From NCBI GenBank assembly GCA_050249615.1, contig JBFWQE010000009.1, forward strand, positions 5,448-69,447: a DNA stretch of 64,000 nt, read 5' to 3'. Position numbers and translations under genes: made by a program. The notes beneath the pieces are model-generated. The model ran no database searches. It was not told where the DNA came from and was given only the letters and a program-made list of their open reading frames with translations. Shown here piece by piece: positions 28,293 to 38,163 of this stretch. The stretch comes from VFZN01 sp050249615 (GTDB lineage: Bacteria; Acidobacteriota; Vicinamibacteria; Vicinamibacterales; UBA2999). Numbering within the stretch: the stretch's first letter is position 1; each line of letters opens with the position of its first letter.

Positions 28293-29663
28293 TCACGCTT
28301 TGGGCGACCGCACGACAAAGACCGGCCGCGTGCTGGCGGCCATCACGGCCTGAGCCACCGAGCCCAGCACGACCCGGCCCAGGGCCGACCGGCCCTGGGA
28401 CCCCATCACGATGACATCGGCGCCAAACCGCTCGGCCTCTTCGCAAATACCGCGCGCTGCATCGTCGCGCTCGACGACCGCGGTCTCGACCGAGATACCA
28501 AGGGGACCGGCTTCCGGGGGGATCAGGTCCCTGAGCCGGCGTCCACACGCCTGGACGTAGCGATCGTGCCGGGCGCTCGACGTGAGTGTCGTCTCGTACT
28601 CGCCTCCTGACACCGCCTTGGGATGGACCACATGGACCAGCCGCACAGTACCACCCGAAGGCGTCAGCCCGAAGGCGTGCGCCACCGCGCGGTTGCCGCG
28701 CGGCGAGAAGTCGGTCGTGACGAGCACCCGCCGGATGGCCGGAACGGCCGGCAGGCGGCGCCCCCCGGTGGCGGGCGCAATGGCCACGCTCACCGGGGCG
28801 TGTCTGAGCACGCCTCTCGAGACCGACGCCGAGAGCAAGCGCGGCAGGCCGCGGAGCTGGTGGGTGCCTGTCACGATCAGGTCTGCCTGTGCTTCGCGGG
28901 CCATCTCGACCAGCACGGCGTCCGCGTGGCCGGCCGCCGGGCGGATCACGACCCCGGCGGGCTCGTCATCGAGCAGCGTGCGGGCACGGTCCAGGAGCCC
29001 GCGCTCCAGGGCCTCCCGGGCTGCCGTCAGCCCGGCCGCGGACCAGGCCGCTTCAGGAGGGCCCACACGCGCGAAATCGGCGGGTGCGCTGGCCTGTCCC
29101 ACCGTCACGTCGCAGGGACCGGCCCGCCGCAGTTCGTGCACGAAATCGAAGGCCGCTTCCCCGGTGATCGTGAAGTCGAAGCCGACGAACACCTTGAGGG
29201 GCCGAAGGCCATCCAGCCAGGCGCGGAACGGCGCGGCGTCGCGCACCACCAGTGTCGGGACGGGTGCCGACTCGGCGGTCCGCTCGGAGACGCTGCCCAG
29301 CAGGTGAGGCCCGCTGCTGCGGCTGCCAAGCGATGCCACGACAATCAGCCGCGCCGCGGTCTCTCTCGCGCGCGCGGCCAGCACCTCGTCGGCGTGCCCG
29401 GCGTGCACCTCGTCGATGACGGTAGCGCCGCGGGCGGACAGCCGCGCGGCCTCGGCGCGAAGGTCGTCGCGCCTGGGCTTCACCAGCGCCTTCCCGGCGC
29501 GCGCGGTCCGCGCTCCTGCCGCCGGCTCCACGGCATGCACGAGGAGCAGCGGTCGGCCCAGGGTCGCCGCCAGCAGCGCGGCCACGTCCGCGGCCTGGTG
29601 GGCGGGACGGGTGAAGTCGGTGCCACAGATGACGACGTCTCGAACCCGGGTGCGTGCGCGCAT
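28293..29663 (-). CDS. Triple universal-stress-protein (Usp) domain protein
   Basis: 456 residues made of three Usp units (about 1-145, 155-300, 305-456). Only unit 3 keeps a complete ATP-binding signature (VMGSQGRSALGRVVLGSVA: G-2x-G-9x-G-S); units 1 and 2 (SLGSRSSGPHLLGSV; GTHQLRGLPRLLSASV) are degenerate. Probably one ATP site with two regulatory copies. The start was chosen at ATG 29663, which has GAGAGGG upstream. It follows the CaCA exchanger by 26 bp, suggesting that it senses energy or stress for the transport module. Confidence 0.9.
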   Translation of the reverse strand: MRARTRVRDVVICGTDFTRPAHQAADVAALLAATLGRPLLLVHAVEPAAGARTARAGKALVKPRRDDLRAEAARLSARGATVIDEVHAGHADEVLAARARETAARLIVVASLGSRSSGPHLLGSVSERTAESAPVPTLVVRDAAPFRAWLDGLRPLKVFVGFDFTITGEAAFDFVHELRRAGPCDVTVGQASAPADFARVGPPEAAWSAAGLTAAREALERGLLDRARTLLDDEPAGVVIRPAAGHADAVLVEMAREAQADLIVTGTHQLRGLPRLLSASVSRGVLRHAPVSVAIAPATGGRRLPAVPAIRRVLVTTDFSPRGNRAVAHAFGLTPSGGTVRLVHVVHPKAVSGGEYETTLTSSARHDRYVQACGRRLRDLIPPEAGPLGISVETAVVERDDAARGICEEAERFGADVIVMGSQGRSALGRVVLGSVAQAVMAASTRPVFVVRSPKA

Positions 29664-29689
29664 GTGTCCCTCTCGACTCTCCAGGCTGA

Positions 29690-30685
29690 TCATCCCCTAA
29701 GCAGGTAGACCAACGCTACGGCGGCGACATAGACCGTCACGATGGCGCCCGTGTCCCAGGCCACGACGAAGCGCTTCGTCAGGGCCTTGTAGGTCAGCCC
29801 GGCCAGAAACAGGCCGTACATCATGATCACGGCGAGCACGGACACCACGTGGCCCTCCCCCACCGACGTCAGGAGCGGGCCCTCGCGGTAGAACATGTCG
29901 TCGAGCCCGAGGATGAAGAGGTTGAAGAGGTTGCTGCCGAGGACGTTGGCGATGCCCAGATCCACCGCCCCGATGCGCACTGCGGTCAGCGAGACGACGA
30001 TCTCCGGCAACGACGTGGTGATCGCGATGAACAGGCTGCCGACGAAGGCTTCGCCAAGCCCGGTCTCCCGCGCCAGCCTGGCCCCCAGCTCGGGCAGCCA
30101 CAGCGCTGCGCCGACGACGAACACTGCCGCCACGGTGTAGCGCGTGACGGCGACGCGCGTCGGAATGTCCTCGTAATCCAGATGCTCGGCCACTTCGGCC
30201 GTCTCCCGCTCGCGGCGGCGTCGCTCGTGGGTGAAGATGGCCCGCATGGACAGGAAGTACAGCACGATGAGGGCCGGCGTCGTGCCTCCCACCCATCCCA
30301 GGTGGGGTATCGATGGGCCGCCGGCCAGGCCGAAGCCCGCCACGCAGACGAGGAGCAGTCCGAGCGCAATCGACAGCACGTGCCCCTGGTGAGCCCGGGC
30401 ACTGAGGGGCTCGGGCTGAATGGCGTCCATCATCGACAGGATCAGGAGGTTGAACATGCAGCTGCCCAGCACATCGCCCGTGGCGATGTCGGGCAGCGAC
30501 GCGAGGGCCGTGGCGCCGAAGCCGGTGAAGAGCTCCGGCAGGCTCGTGGTGGCTGCCAGGAGCACGACGCCAATCCAGCTCCGCCCGAGGCCGCTCTTCT
30601 CCCCGATCACGTCACCGTAGCGGGCCAGGCGTGTGCCAGCCGCCACGATCACGAGCGCCGCCAGGAGGAACAGGAGCCACGTCAT
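29690..30685 (-). CDS. CaCA-family cation (Na+ or H+)/Ca2+ exchanger
   Basis: 331 residues, two homologous halves of about five TM helices. The alpha-repeats are visible: TTSLPELFTG and GDVLGSCMFNLLIL in the first half, TTSLPEIVVSL and NVLGSNLFNLFILG in the second, carrying the conserved Glu, Asn and Ser ion ligands. Size as for YrbG-like exchangers. A charged loop (ERRRRERETAEVAEHLDYED) joins the halves. The start overlaps the stop of the P-type ATPase by 4 bp (ATGA), so both calcium transporters are made together. Confidence 0.88.
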   Translation of the reverse strand: MTWLLFLLAALVIVAAGTRLARYGDVIGEKSGLGRSWIGVVLLAATTSLPELFTGFGATALASLPDIATGDVLGSCMFNLLILSMMDAIQPEPLSARAHQGHVLSIALGLLLVCVAGFGLAGGPSIPHLGWVGGTTPALIVLYFLSMRAIFTHERRRRERETAEVAEHLDYEDIPTRVAVTRYTVAAVFVVGAALWLPELGARLARETGLGEAFVGSLFIAITTSLPEIVVSLTAVRIGAVDLGIANVLGSNLFNLFILGLDDMFYREGPLLTSVGEGHVVSVLAVIMMYGLFLAGLTYKALTKRFVVAWDTGAIVTVYVAAVALVYLLRG

Positions 30686-33150
30686 GGGGCACCGCCTCCG
30701 GGGCGCAGGCTCCGCCAGACGATGCGCGACCACGACTCGGCCAGGGCCCACGACAGCAGGGCCGCACCGAAGACGAGGCCCCACAGCGGCAGATCGAGGC
30801 TGGCGCCAAACAGGACTGCCGTCACGGGCCAGACGGCGGCCGCCATCTGGATGGCGATGCCACCAACGACCGCCAGGTGGAGGTAGGCGTTGGGCAGTGG
30901 GGCGATCCGCGTGTGCCGCGAGGGATAGGTCAGCATGAGCTGACCGATGGCCATGAAGTGAAAGGTCACCGCGCGCGCGATCTCGGGCTCATAGCCGAGC
31001 CGCGGAACCAGGCCCAGCAGGCCCAGCGCCAGCGCGGCCTTCATGGATCCAGCACCCACGATGAACCGCATGGAAGGCCCGTCCAGCAGCGGCGCATCCG
31101 GCGACCGCGGCGGCTGACGCATGACGCCGGGCGTGCGGTCGAAGGCCAGCGCCAGCGCGGGCAACCCGTCGGTCACGAGGTTGATCCAGAGGATCTGCGC
31201 GGCGGTCAGGGGCAGCAGCGGCCCACCGTCCACGTCGCGCAAGCCGAGCATGTAGGCGAGGATGACGCCCGCGCCGACGAGGAGCACCTCGGACAGGTTG
31301 GTCGAGAAGAGGAAGCGCAGGAACTTCTGGATGTTCTCGTAGATGGCGCGGCCCTCTTCGACCGCGCCGACGATGGTCGCGAAGTTGTCGTCGAGGAGGA
31401 CGAGATCCGAAACCTCGCGGCTCACGTCCGATCCGCGCTGCCCCATGGCCACGCCGACGTCCGAACGCTTCAGCGCCGGCGCGTCGTTCACGCCGTCGCC
31501 GGTCATCGCGACGATGTCGCCCCCCTGCTGGAGGGTCTCGACGAGCCGCAGCTTCTGCTCGGGTTGGACCCGGGCGAAGACATTCACCTCGGCCGCGGCG
31601 GCCGCGAGGGCGGGCTCGCTGTAGTCCTTCAGGTCCTCCCCGGTCAGCACGCGCGCACCGGGAATGCCGATCTGGCGAGCCACGGCCAGCGCGGTCGCGG
31701 GATGGTCGCCGGTGATCATCAGCACGCGAATACCCGCCGCGCGCGCTTCGCCCACCGCGTGGGCGACCTCGCGGCGGGGCGGATCCCAGAACAGCACCAG
31801 GCCCAGCATGGCCAGATCGCGCTCGGCCTCACCCGGCGCCCACGCGAGCGCGAGCACGCGGTACCCTTCCCGCGCGTACGCGTCGGCTTTCTCACGCCAC
31901 GACGCCAGTTCGCCGGCCTCGAGCGCGCAGCGCTCGAGGAGCACCTCGGGGGCGCCCTTCAAGTAGCTCGTGAGGCGGCCCTCTTCGTTCACGGTGGCTC
32001 GGGTGAACCCCCAGGCGCTGTCGAACGGGCGGTCCGACTCGACAGGATGCGCCTCACGGAGGGCCACGACATCCACGCCCTGCGCGTTGGCGTACTGCAG
32101 GAGCCCGAGATCCAGCGGGTCGCCGGCGCCGTAGGCCGGGTCGGCGTCGTTGGCCAGCACAATCGCCCGCAGGGCGCGTTCGGCCTGGGACGTGTCGAGG
32201 GATCGGACCTCCATCCGGTTCTCGGTGAGCGTGCCGGTCTTGTCGGTCGCGATGACGGTCACCGAGCCGAGCGCCTCGACCGCGGACAGGCGCCGGACGA
32301 CGGCACGTTGCCGAGCCATGCGTTCCACGCCCAGCGCCAGCGCCACGGTCAGCACGGCCGGCAGGCCCTCGGGGACCGCGGCCACGGCGAGCGCGACGGC
32401 CAGAACCATCATCCGTGCAGCCTGGCCAATACCCTCGGCGAGGATTCCCAGGAGGGTCAGTCCGGCGGCCAGCAGGAGGACCCAGCGTGCGATCTGCCTC
32501 CCCAGCTGGTCCACCCGCCGCTCGAGCGGCGTCTTCCCGGCGGCAATGCCGCCGAGCATCGTGGCCAGGCGTCCCATGGCGCTGCCCGCCCCGGTCCGCT
32601 CGACCTCGAGATAGGTCCTGCCGCGCACGAGGAGCGTCCCGCTGAACACGTCGTCACCCGTGCCCTTGTCCACGGGGACCGACTCGCCCGTGAGCACCGA
32701 CTCGTCGAGCATGGCGCCATGCTCGTCGCGCAGGCGCCCATCCGCCGGCACGCGGTCGCCCGCTTCCAGGCGCACCCAGTCGCCGGGCACGACGTCCGCG
32801 CTGGGGCGGCGGACCAGCTGCTCGTCGCGGAGCACCCATACCTGGGCCGCCCCGAGGGCTTTCAGGCGGGCCAGCGCCGCCTCGGATCGCCGCTCCTGGT
32901 ACAGGCCGAGCCCGGCGTTGAGCAGCAGGATAGTTGCGATGGCGATGGCGTCGGCCGGCCAGCCGTGGGCACCCTCCGACGCCCACACGCCGAGGTCGAA
33001 GCCCAGCGCGACGATCAGGATGTAGATGAGGGGGCTTTCGAACTGCCGCAGGAACCGCCGCCACACCGGATCCCGCGGGGGCTCGGGCAGCGCATTCGGA
33101 CCGACCGACTGGAGCAGGGCGGCCGCTTCGGCGGTGGATAGTCCGGGCAT
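30682..33150 (-). CDS. P-type (P2-like) Ca2+-transporting ATPase
   Basis: 822 residues. N-terminal cation-ATPase domain with GPNALPE, TGES motif (LTGESVPVDKG), phosphorylation motif DKTGTLTEN, and MTGDGVNDAPALKRSDVGVAMG. The M4 sequence AVAAVPEGLPAVLTVALA has the PEGLP signature of P2A/P2B calcium pumps rather than the CPC of heavy-metal pumps. C-terminal cation-ATPase helices complete it. It exports Ca2+ (or Mn2+) from the cytoplasm using ATP. First gene of the ATPase, exchanger, Usp, holin-like operon. RBS is not obvious. Confidence 0.93.
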   Translation of the reverse strand: MPGLSTAEAAALLQSVGPNALPEPPRDPVWRRFLRQFESPLIYILIVALGFDLGVWASEGAHGWPADAIAIATILLLNAGLGLYQERRSEAALARLKALGAAQVWVLRDEQLVRRPSADVVPGDWVRLEAGDRVPADGRLRDEHGAMLDESVLTGESVPVDKGTGDDVFSGTLLVRGRTYLEVERTGAGSAMGRLATMLGGIAAGKTPLERRVDQLGRQIARWVLLLAAGLTLLGILAEGIGQAARMMVLAVALAVAAVPEGLPAVLTVALALGVERMARQRAVVRRLSAVEALGSVTVIATDKTGTLTENRMEVRSLDTSQAERALRAIVLANDADPAYGAGDPLDLGLLQYANAQGVDVVALREAHPVESDRPFDSAWGFTRATVNEEGRLTSYLKGAPEVLLERCALEAGELASWREKADAYAREGYRVLALAWAPGEAERDLAMLGLVLFWDPPRREVAHAVGEARAAGIRVLMITGDHPATALAVARQIGIPGARVLTGEDLKDYSEPALAAAAAEVNVFARVQPEQKLRLVETLQQGGDIVAMTGDGVNDAPALKRSDVGVAMGQRGSDVSREVSDLVLLDDNFATIVGAVEEGRAIYENIQKFLRFLFSTNLSEVLLVGAGVILAYMLGLRDVDGGPLLPLTAAQILWINLVTDGLPALALAFDRTPGVMRQPPRSPDAPLLDGPSMRFIVGAGSMKAALALGLLGLVPRLGYEPEIARAVTFHFMAIGQLMLTYPSRHTRIAPLPNAYLHLAVVGGIAIQMAAAVWPVTAVLFGASLDLPLWGLVFGAALLSWALAESWSRIVWRSLRPGGGAP

Positions 33151-33355
33151 GGGGGAACGCGCGAGCGGTGTCCCCCGACTCTAACCCACGAGCGGGGCGG
33201 TGGGAGTCACTGATGGCATCGCCCGTGGTCGATCGCGCGAATTCGATGCCGATCGTGCTGGACAACGAGCGCACGCGGGAGCAAGATGATTCTTGCCGGC
33301 ATCGCAGTCCCCCGTTCCGGCCGCGTGCACTCGCTCAAACCGTGTGGAGGCCGCC

Positions 33356-33664
33356 ATGGCCGTCAACTGGGACCCCTCGAAAGCCACCACTCCCCCGGCG
33401 AATCTGCTCGCGCGCGTGCCCAAGGCCCGCGCCGCCAAGGTTGATGCGCCGGCGGCGCCCGTGCCCGCGTCGATCGAACAGGTGGCACGACGAGTGCGCG
33501 CGGAATACCTCGAGATGCCAGGCCTCTGTCTCACGCGCGACCAGGCTCGCTGCCTGTGGGGTCTCGATGTCCAGACCTGCGATCGCGTGCTGTCGCACCT
33601 CGTCGCCAGCGGTTTCCTCACGTGCACGGCGCACGCCACGTACATCCGCGCGGACGGTGGATAA
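33356..33664 (+). CDS. Small winged-helix-like protein, unknown function
   Basis: 102 residues. A disordered N-terminus (KATTPPANLLARVPKAR) is followed by a helical domain: VARRVRAEYLEMPGLCLTRDQARCLWG, then LDVQTCDRVLSHLVASGFL and a short beta-wing with TATYI-like residues, the plan of a small HTH domain. Good RBS (GGAGGCCGCC before ATG). Possibly DNA-binding; no target or partner is visible. Converges on the hsp20-dnaK transcript across a strong terminator. Confidence 0.65.
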   Translation: MAVNWDPSKATTPPANLLARVPKARAAKVDAPAAPVPASIEQVARRVRAEYLEMPGLCLTRDQARCLWGLDVQTCDRVLSHLVASGFLTCTAHATYIRADGG

Positions 33665-33735
33665 GGGATGGCAAGGGAGGCGGGGGAAGTGTGACGCTGG
33701 AGTTGAGAAGTCGGAAGTGAGCGACGCAGAAACAG

Positions 33736-33764
33736 AAAGAGCCCGGTCGATGACCGGGCTCTTT
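33736..33764. terminator. Bidirectional intrinsic terminator
   Basis: AAAGAGCCCGGTC and GACCGGGCTCTTT form a perfect 13-bp stem with a GAT loop. The A/T ends provide U-runs in both directions, so it can end both the hsp20-dnaK transcript (minus) and the small winged-helix gene (plus). Confidence 0.92.
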
Positions 33765-33804
33765 CACTTGTTACGGACGTGCCGTCCCCGGCGTCGACGC
33801 GGCT

Positions 33805-34248
33805 CTAGGAGCCAACCTCGACGGTGATGGACCGCGGCTTGGCTTCCTCGCGGAACGGCAACCGGACGGTAAGGACGCCGTTCTTGAACTCCGCGCCGAT
33901 CTTCCCCGAATCCACCGTGGCCGGCAGCGAGAACGAGCGGCTGAAGCTGCCGTAGGCGCGCTCGATGCGGTGGTAGTGCTCCTTCTTCACTTCGCTGTCG
34001 AACTTCCGTTCGCCGCTCAGCGTGAGGGTGTTGTTCTCCACCGTCACCGACACGTCTTCCTTCTTCACGTCTGGCAGCTCGGCCTTGAGCACGAGCTCCT
34101 TCTTGTCGTTCTCGAAGATGTCCACCGCCGGCACCCAGTTGCTGAGCACGCCCTCCTCACGAGGGCCATAGGGCTCGCCGAAGATGCGGTTCATCCGGTC
34201 CTGCAGGACCGCCAGGTCACGGAACGGGTCGAATCGCGCAATGGCCAT
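33805..34248 (-). CDS. Hsp20/alpha-crystallin small heat-shock protein
   Basis: 147 residues. MAIARFDPFRDLAVLQDRMNRIF is the usual N-terminus of bacterial Hsp20s; the alpha-crystallin domain (about 40-130) has VPAVDIFENDKKELVLKAELPDV and ends in GVLTVRLPF, with a short IXI-like tail (SITVEV). ATP-independent holdase. RBS GGAG lies 9 bp before the ATG. It sits 13 bp after dnaK, so one heat-shock transcript makes both a holdase and a foldase. Confidence 0.93.
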   Translation of the reverse strand: MAIARFDPFRDLAVLQDRMNRIFGEPYGPREEGVLSNWVPAVDIFENDKKELVLKAELPDVKKEDVSVTVENNTLTLSGERKFDSEVKKEHYHRIERAYGSFSRSFSLPATVDSGKIGAEFKNGVLTVRLPFREEAKPRSITVEVGS

Positions 34249-34261
34249 TGTTCTCATCTCC

Positions 34262-36157
<1,896 letters not shown>

Positions 36158-36188
36158 GTGGATTGTCTCGCCTCCGTCAGTTGATCTC

Positions 36189-36217
36189 AGGATAGGGACA
36201 CGCTGAGTAATTGTCAA
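36189..36217 (-). promoter_or_regulatory. Promoter of dnaK-hsp20
   Basis: On the minus strand TTGACA (plus 36212-36217) and TATCCT (36189-36194) with a 17-bp spacer: a good sigma70 promoter. The extended words CTTGACA and CCCTATCC, spaced by 14, also resemble a sigma32 promoter (CTTGAAA / CCCATNT), so heat-shock control is possible. A second TTGACT lies upstream. No CIRCE and no complete HspR (HAIR) palindrome is present; CTTGAC-AATT-ACTCAG is only a partial one. Confidence 0.8.
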
Positions 36218-36294
36218 GCATACAATCTTAGTCAATAACACTCATATTCTAGACCGCCTTTGGGCGCGGCTGTGGGCCCCTTCCGCCGGCAGTT

Positions 36295-36728
36295 CTACTT
36301 CTGCTGAATCGTCTCCAGGTAGCGCGTCAGCGCCGTGATGCGCTGCCGGACCATGGCTTCGTCGCCCATCACACGGAAGGTGGAACCCCAGGTCGGCATG
36401 TCCGTGGATCCGTGCGCGGGCACGACGACGCCGAAATCCAGCACCATGGCGACGCGTTGGGCCGGGAACTCGCCCTTGTTGGCCGCGGCCACCGGGTCAG
36501 GTCGGTGGGCTTGGTCGTGAGGGCCGTCGCCACCGGACCGTCCCCACGGCCCTTGGCGCCGTGGCACGGCGCGCAGTAGCCGCGATACATGTCGGCCCCT
36601 TCTTCCACCGGCCCGCGCGCTGCCCTCCCCGCCGCTGAAGGCCCTTGCGGCGCCGCCAGTGTGATGGCGGCCGAGGTGGCCGCGATCGCCGCGGCCAGAA
36701 TCAGAGAACCTGCATGATGAGGGAACAT
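36295..36728 (-). pseudogene. Monohaem c-type cytochrome gene broken by a -1 frameshift
   Basis: Reads as one cytochrome c only if a base is added. Frame 1 gives a signal peptide (MFPHHAGSLILAAAIAATSA), the haem site GYCAPCHG, then TTKPTDLT. Frame 2 continues VAAANKGEFPAQRV, distal-Met region STDMPTWGSTF and helix RQRITALTRYLETIQQK to the stop at 36295. The break is in the GACCTGACCCGG stretch (about 36494-36500, plus strand); one more C would restore a 144-residue protein. The 434-bp length is one short of a whole number of codons. Real loss of function or a sequencing error at a C run cannot be told apart here. Confidence 0.85.
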
Positions 36729-36867
36729 CGCACACCCCCGAATGGGCACGTCGGTGACGGGAATCCGTCCAAAGGCGCGCCTCACCGGCGGGATGTGCAT
36801 AACCCCGGCCATCCCCGCGAGACCGACAGGCGAGCTGTCCGTGTCGCCCGCTGGCGGTCCTGCGCGC

Positions 36868-36873
36868 TAGAAT
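36868..36873 (+). promoter_or_regulatory. Candidate -10 box (TAGAAT) of the hsp20-ymdB-xseA operon
   Basis: TAGAAT, 9 bp before the ATG of the second hsp20 gene, no Shine-Dalgarno; the likely head of the 36.9-42.6 kb operon. Confidence 0.4.
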
Positions 36874-36882
36874 CGACAACTG

Positions 36883-37335
36883 ATGTCGTACATCGCGTCC
36901 CCGCACGATCCGCCCGATCTCGCGCACGAGGTCCGCCGCCTGTTCGAGGATCTGGCCCGCCGCCGCCCCGACCGTCGGGCGTTCGTGTCGGGCGAGTGCT
37001 CGCCGACGCTGGACGTCCTCGAGACCGATGCCACCGTCGAGGTGCTGGTGGACGTCCCTGGCCTCTCCGCCGACGCCCTGCGCATCCTGATCAAGGGCGG
37101 CATCGTGCTCGTCGTCGGCGAAAAGGAGCGGAGCGAGCCGTCGCGCACGCCGACGAGCTATCACCTGGTGGAGCGGGACTTCGGCCGTTTCGCCCGCGCC
37201 GTCCGCATCCATGCGGCGGTCGACGCGGCACGGGCTCGCGCGACGTTGGCCCACGGCGAGTTGCGCATCGTGCTCCCCCGCCTCGACGAGCGGCGCGGCC
37301 AGGAGTTCCTCGTGCCCGTGGAATCCGGGGCCTAG
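36883..37335 (+). CDS. Hsp20/alpha-crystallin family protein (second paralogue)
   Basis: 150 residues, divergent from the dnaK-linked paralogue. Alpha-crystallin domain about 45-140: TLDVLETDATVEVLVDVPGLSADAL, then VVGEKERSE and GELRIVLPRLDERRGQE; the IXI tail is replaced by LVPVESGA. The N-terminus (HEVRRLFEDLARRRPDRRAF) is Arg-rich. Its stop is directly followed by the GTG of ymdB, so it is the first gene of a housekeeping operon; a chaperone in that place is unusual. Confidence 0.88.
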   Translation: MSYIASPHDPPDLAHEVRRLFEDLARRRPDRRAFVSGECSPTLDVLETDATVEVLVDVPGLSADALRILIKGGIVLVVGEKERSEPSRTPTSYHLVERDFGRFARAVRIHAAVDAARARATLAHGELRIVLPRLDERRGQEFLVPVESGA

Positions 37336-38163
37336 GTGAAGCTCCTCTTCCTCGGCGACATCGTCGGCCGGCCTGGCCGTGAGCTGGTGAAGCGAGCCGT
37401 CAAGCCGCTCGTCCGCGCGTACGGGCTCGATCTGGTCGTGGCCAACGGCGAGAATGCCGCGGCGGGTGCGGGCATCACGCGCGAGAACGCCGAGGACATC
37501 TTCAAGGCCGGCGTCCACGTCATCACCGGCGGCAACCACATCTGGGACAAGAAGGAGATCATCGAGTTCATCGATCGCGAACCGCGCCTGCTCCGCCCCG
37601 CGAACTACCCGCCCGGTACGCCCGGCCGGGGCTCCACGGTCGTTCGCGCGGCCGATGGGACGGCGGTCGGCGTCCTGAGCGTGATGGGCCGCGTGTTCCT
37701 CTCGACCATCGACGATCCGTTCGCCGTCGCGGAACGCGAGGTGGCGGCCCTTCGAGAGCAGGGCGCGTCGGTCATCCTCGTGGACATGCATGCGGAGACA
37801 ACCTCGGAGAAGATTGCGCTCTGCTGGTTGCTCGACGGCCGCGTCAGCGCGGTCATCGGCACCCACACGCACGTGCAGACCGCCGACGAGCGCATCCTGC
37901 CAGGGGGCACGGCCTGCCTGACCGACGCGGGCATGACGGGACCGCACGATGGCGTGATCGGCATGGACCGCGCCGGGGTGCTCGCACGCTTCCGCACCGG
38001 CATGCCCGCCAGATTCGAACCCGCCACGGGCGATCCGCGCCTGAACGGCGTCCTGATCACGGCAGACCCGCTGACCGGTCGGGCCACGGCCATCGAGCGC
38101 TTGAGCCTGGGCGCGGCCGACATCGACGCCCTCGCCGCCGCCGAGGAGACGGCCGCGCGATGA
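37336..38163 (+). CDS. ymdB: YmdB-family (TIGR00282) metallophosphoesterase
   Basis: 275 residues, full length. LLFLGDIVGRPGRELV, VVANGENAAAGAGIT, GGNHIWDKKEI, HAETTSEKIA and IGTHTHVQTADERILP supply the Asp/Asn/His/Glu metal ligands of this calcineurin-like family, shown in Bacillus to hydrolyse 2',3'-cyclic AMP. GTG start with zero spacing to the preceding stop; its end overlaps xseA by 4 bp (ATGA). Confidence 0.93.
   Translation: MKLLFLGDIVGRPGRELVKRAVKPLVRAYGLDLVVANGENAAAGAGITRENAEDIFKAGVHVITGGNHIWDKKEIIEFIDREPRLLRPANYPPGTPGRGSTVVRAADGTAVGVLSVMGRVFLSTIDDPFAVAEREVAALREQGASVILVDMHAETTSEKIALCWLLDGRVSAVIGTHTHVQTADERILPGGTACLTDAGMTGPHDGVIGMDRAGVLARFRTGMPARFEPATGDPRLNGVLITADPLTGRATAIERLSLGAADIDALAAAEETAAR

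Noticed and set aside
36158..36294. CIRCE or HAIR operator upstream of dnaK
   Set aside because: No TTAGCACTC-N9-GAGTGCTAA and no full CTTGAGT-N7-ACTCAAG; only partial words are present.
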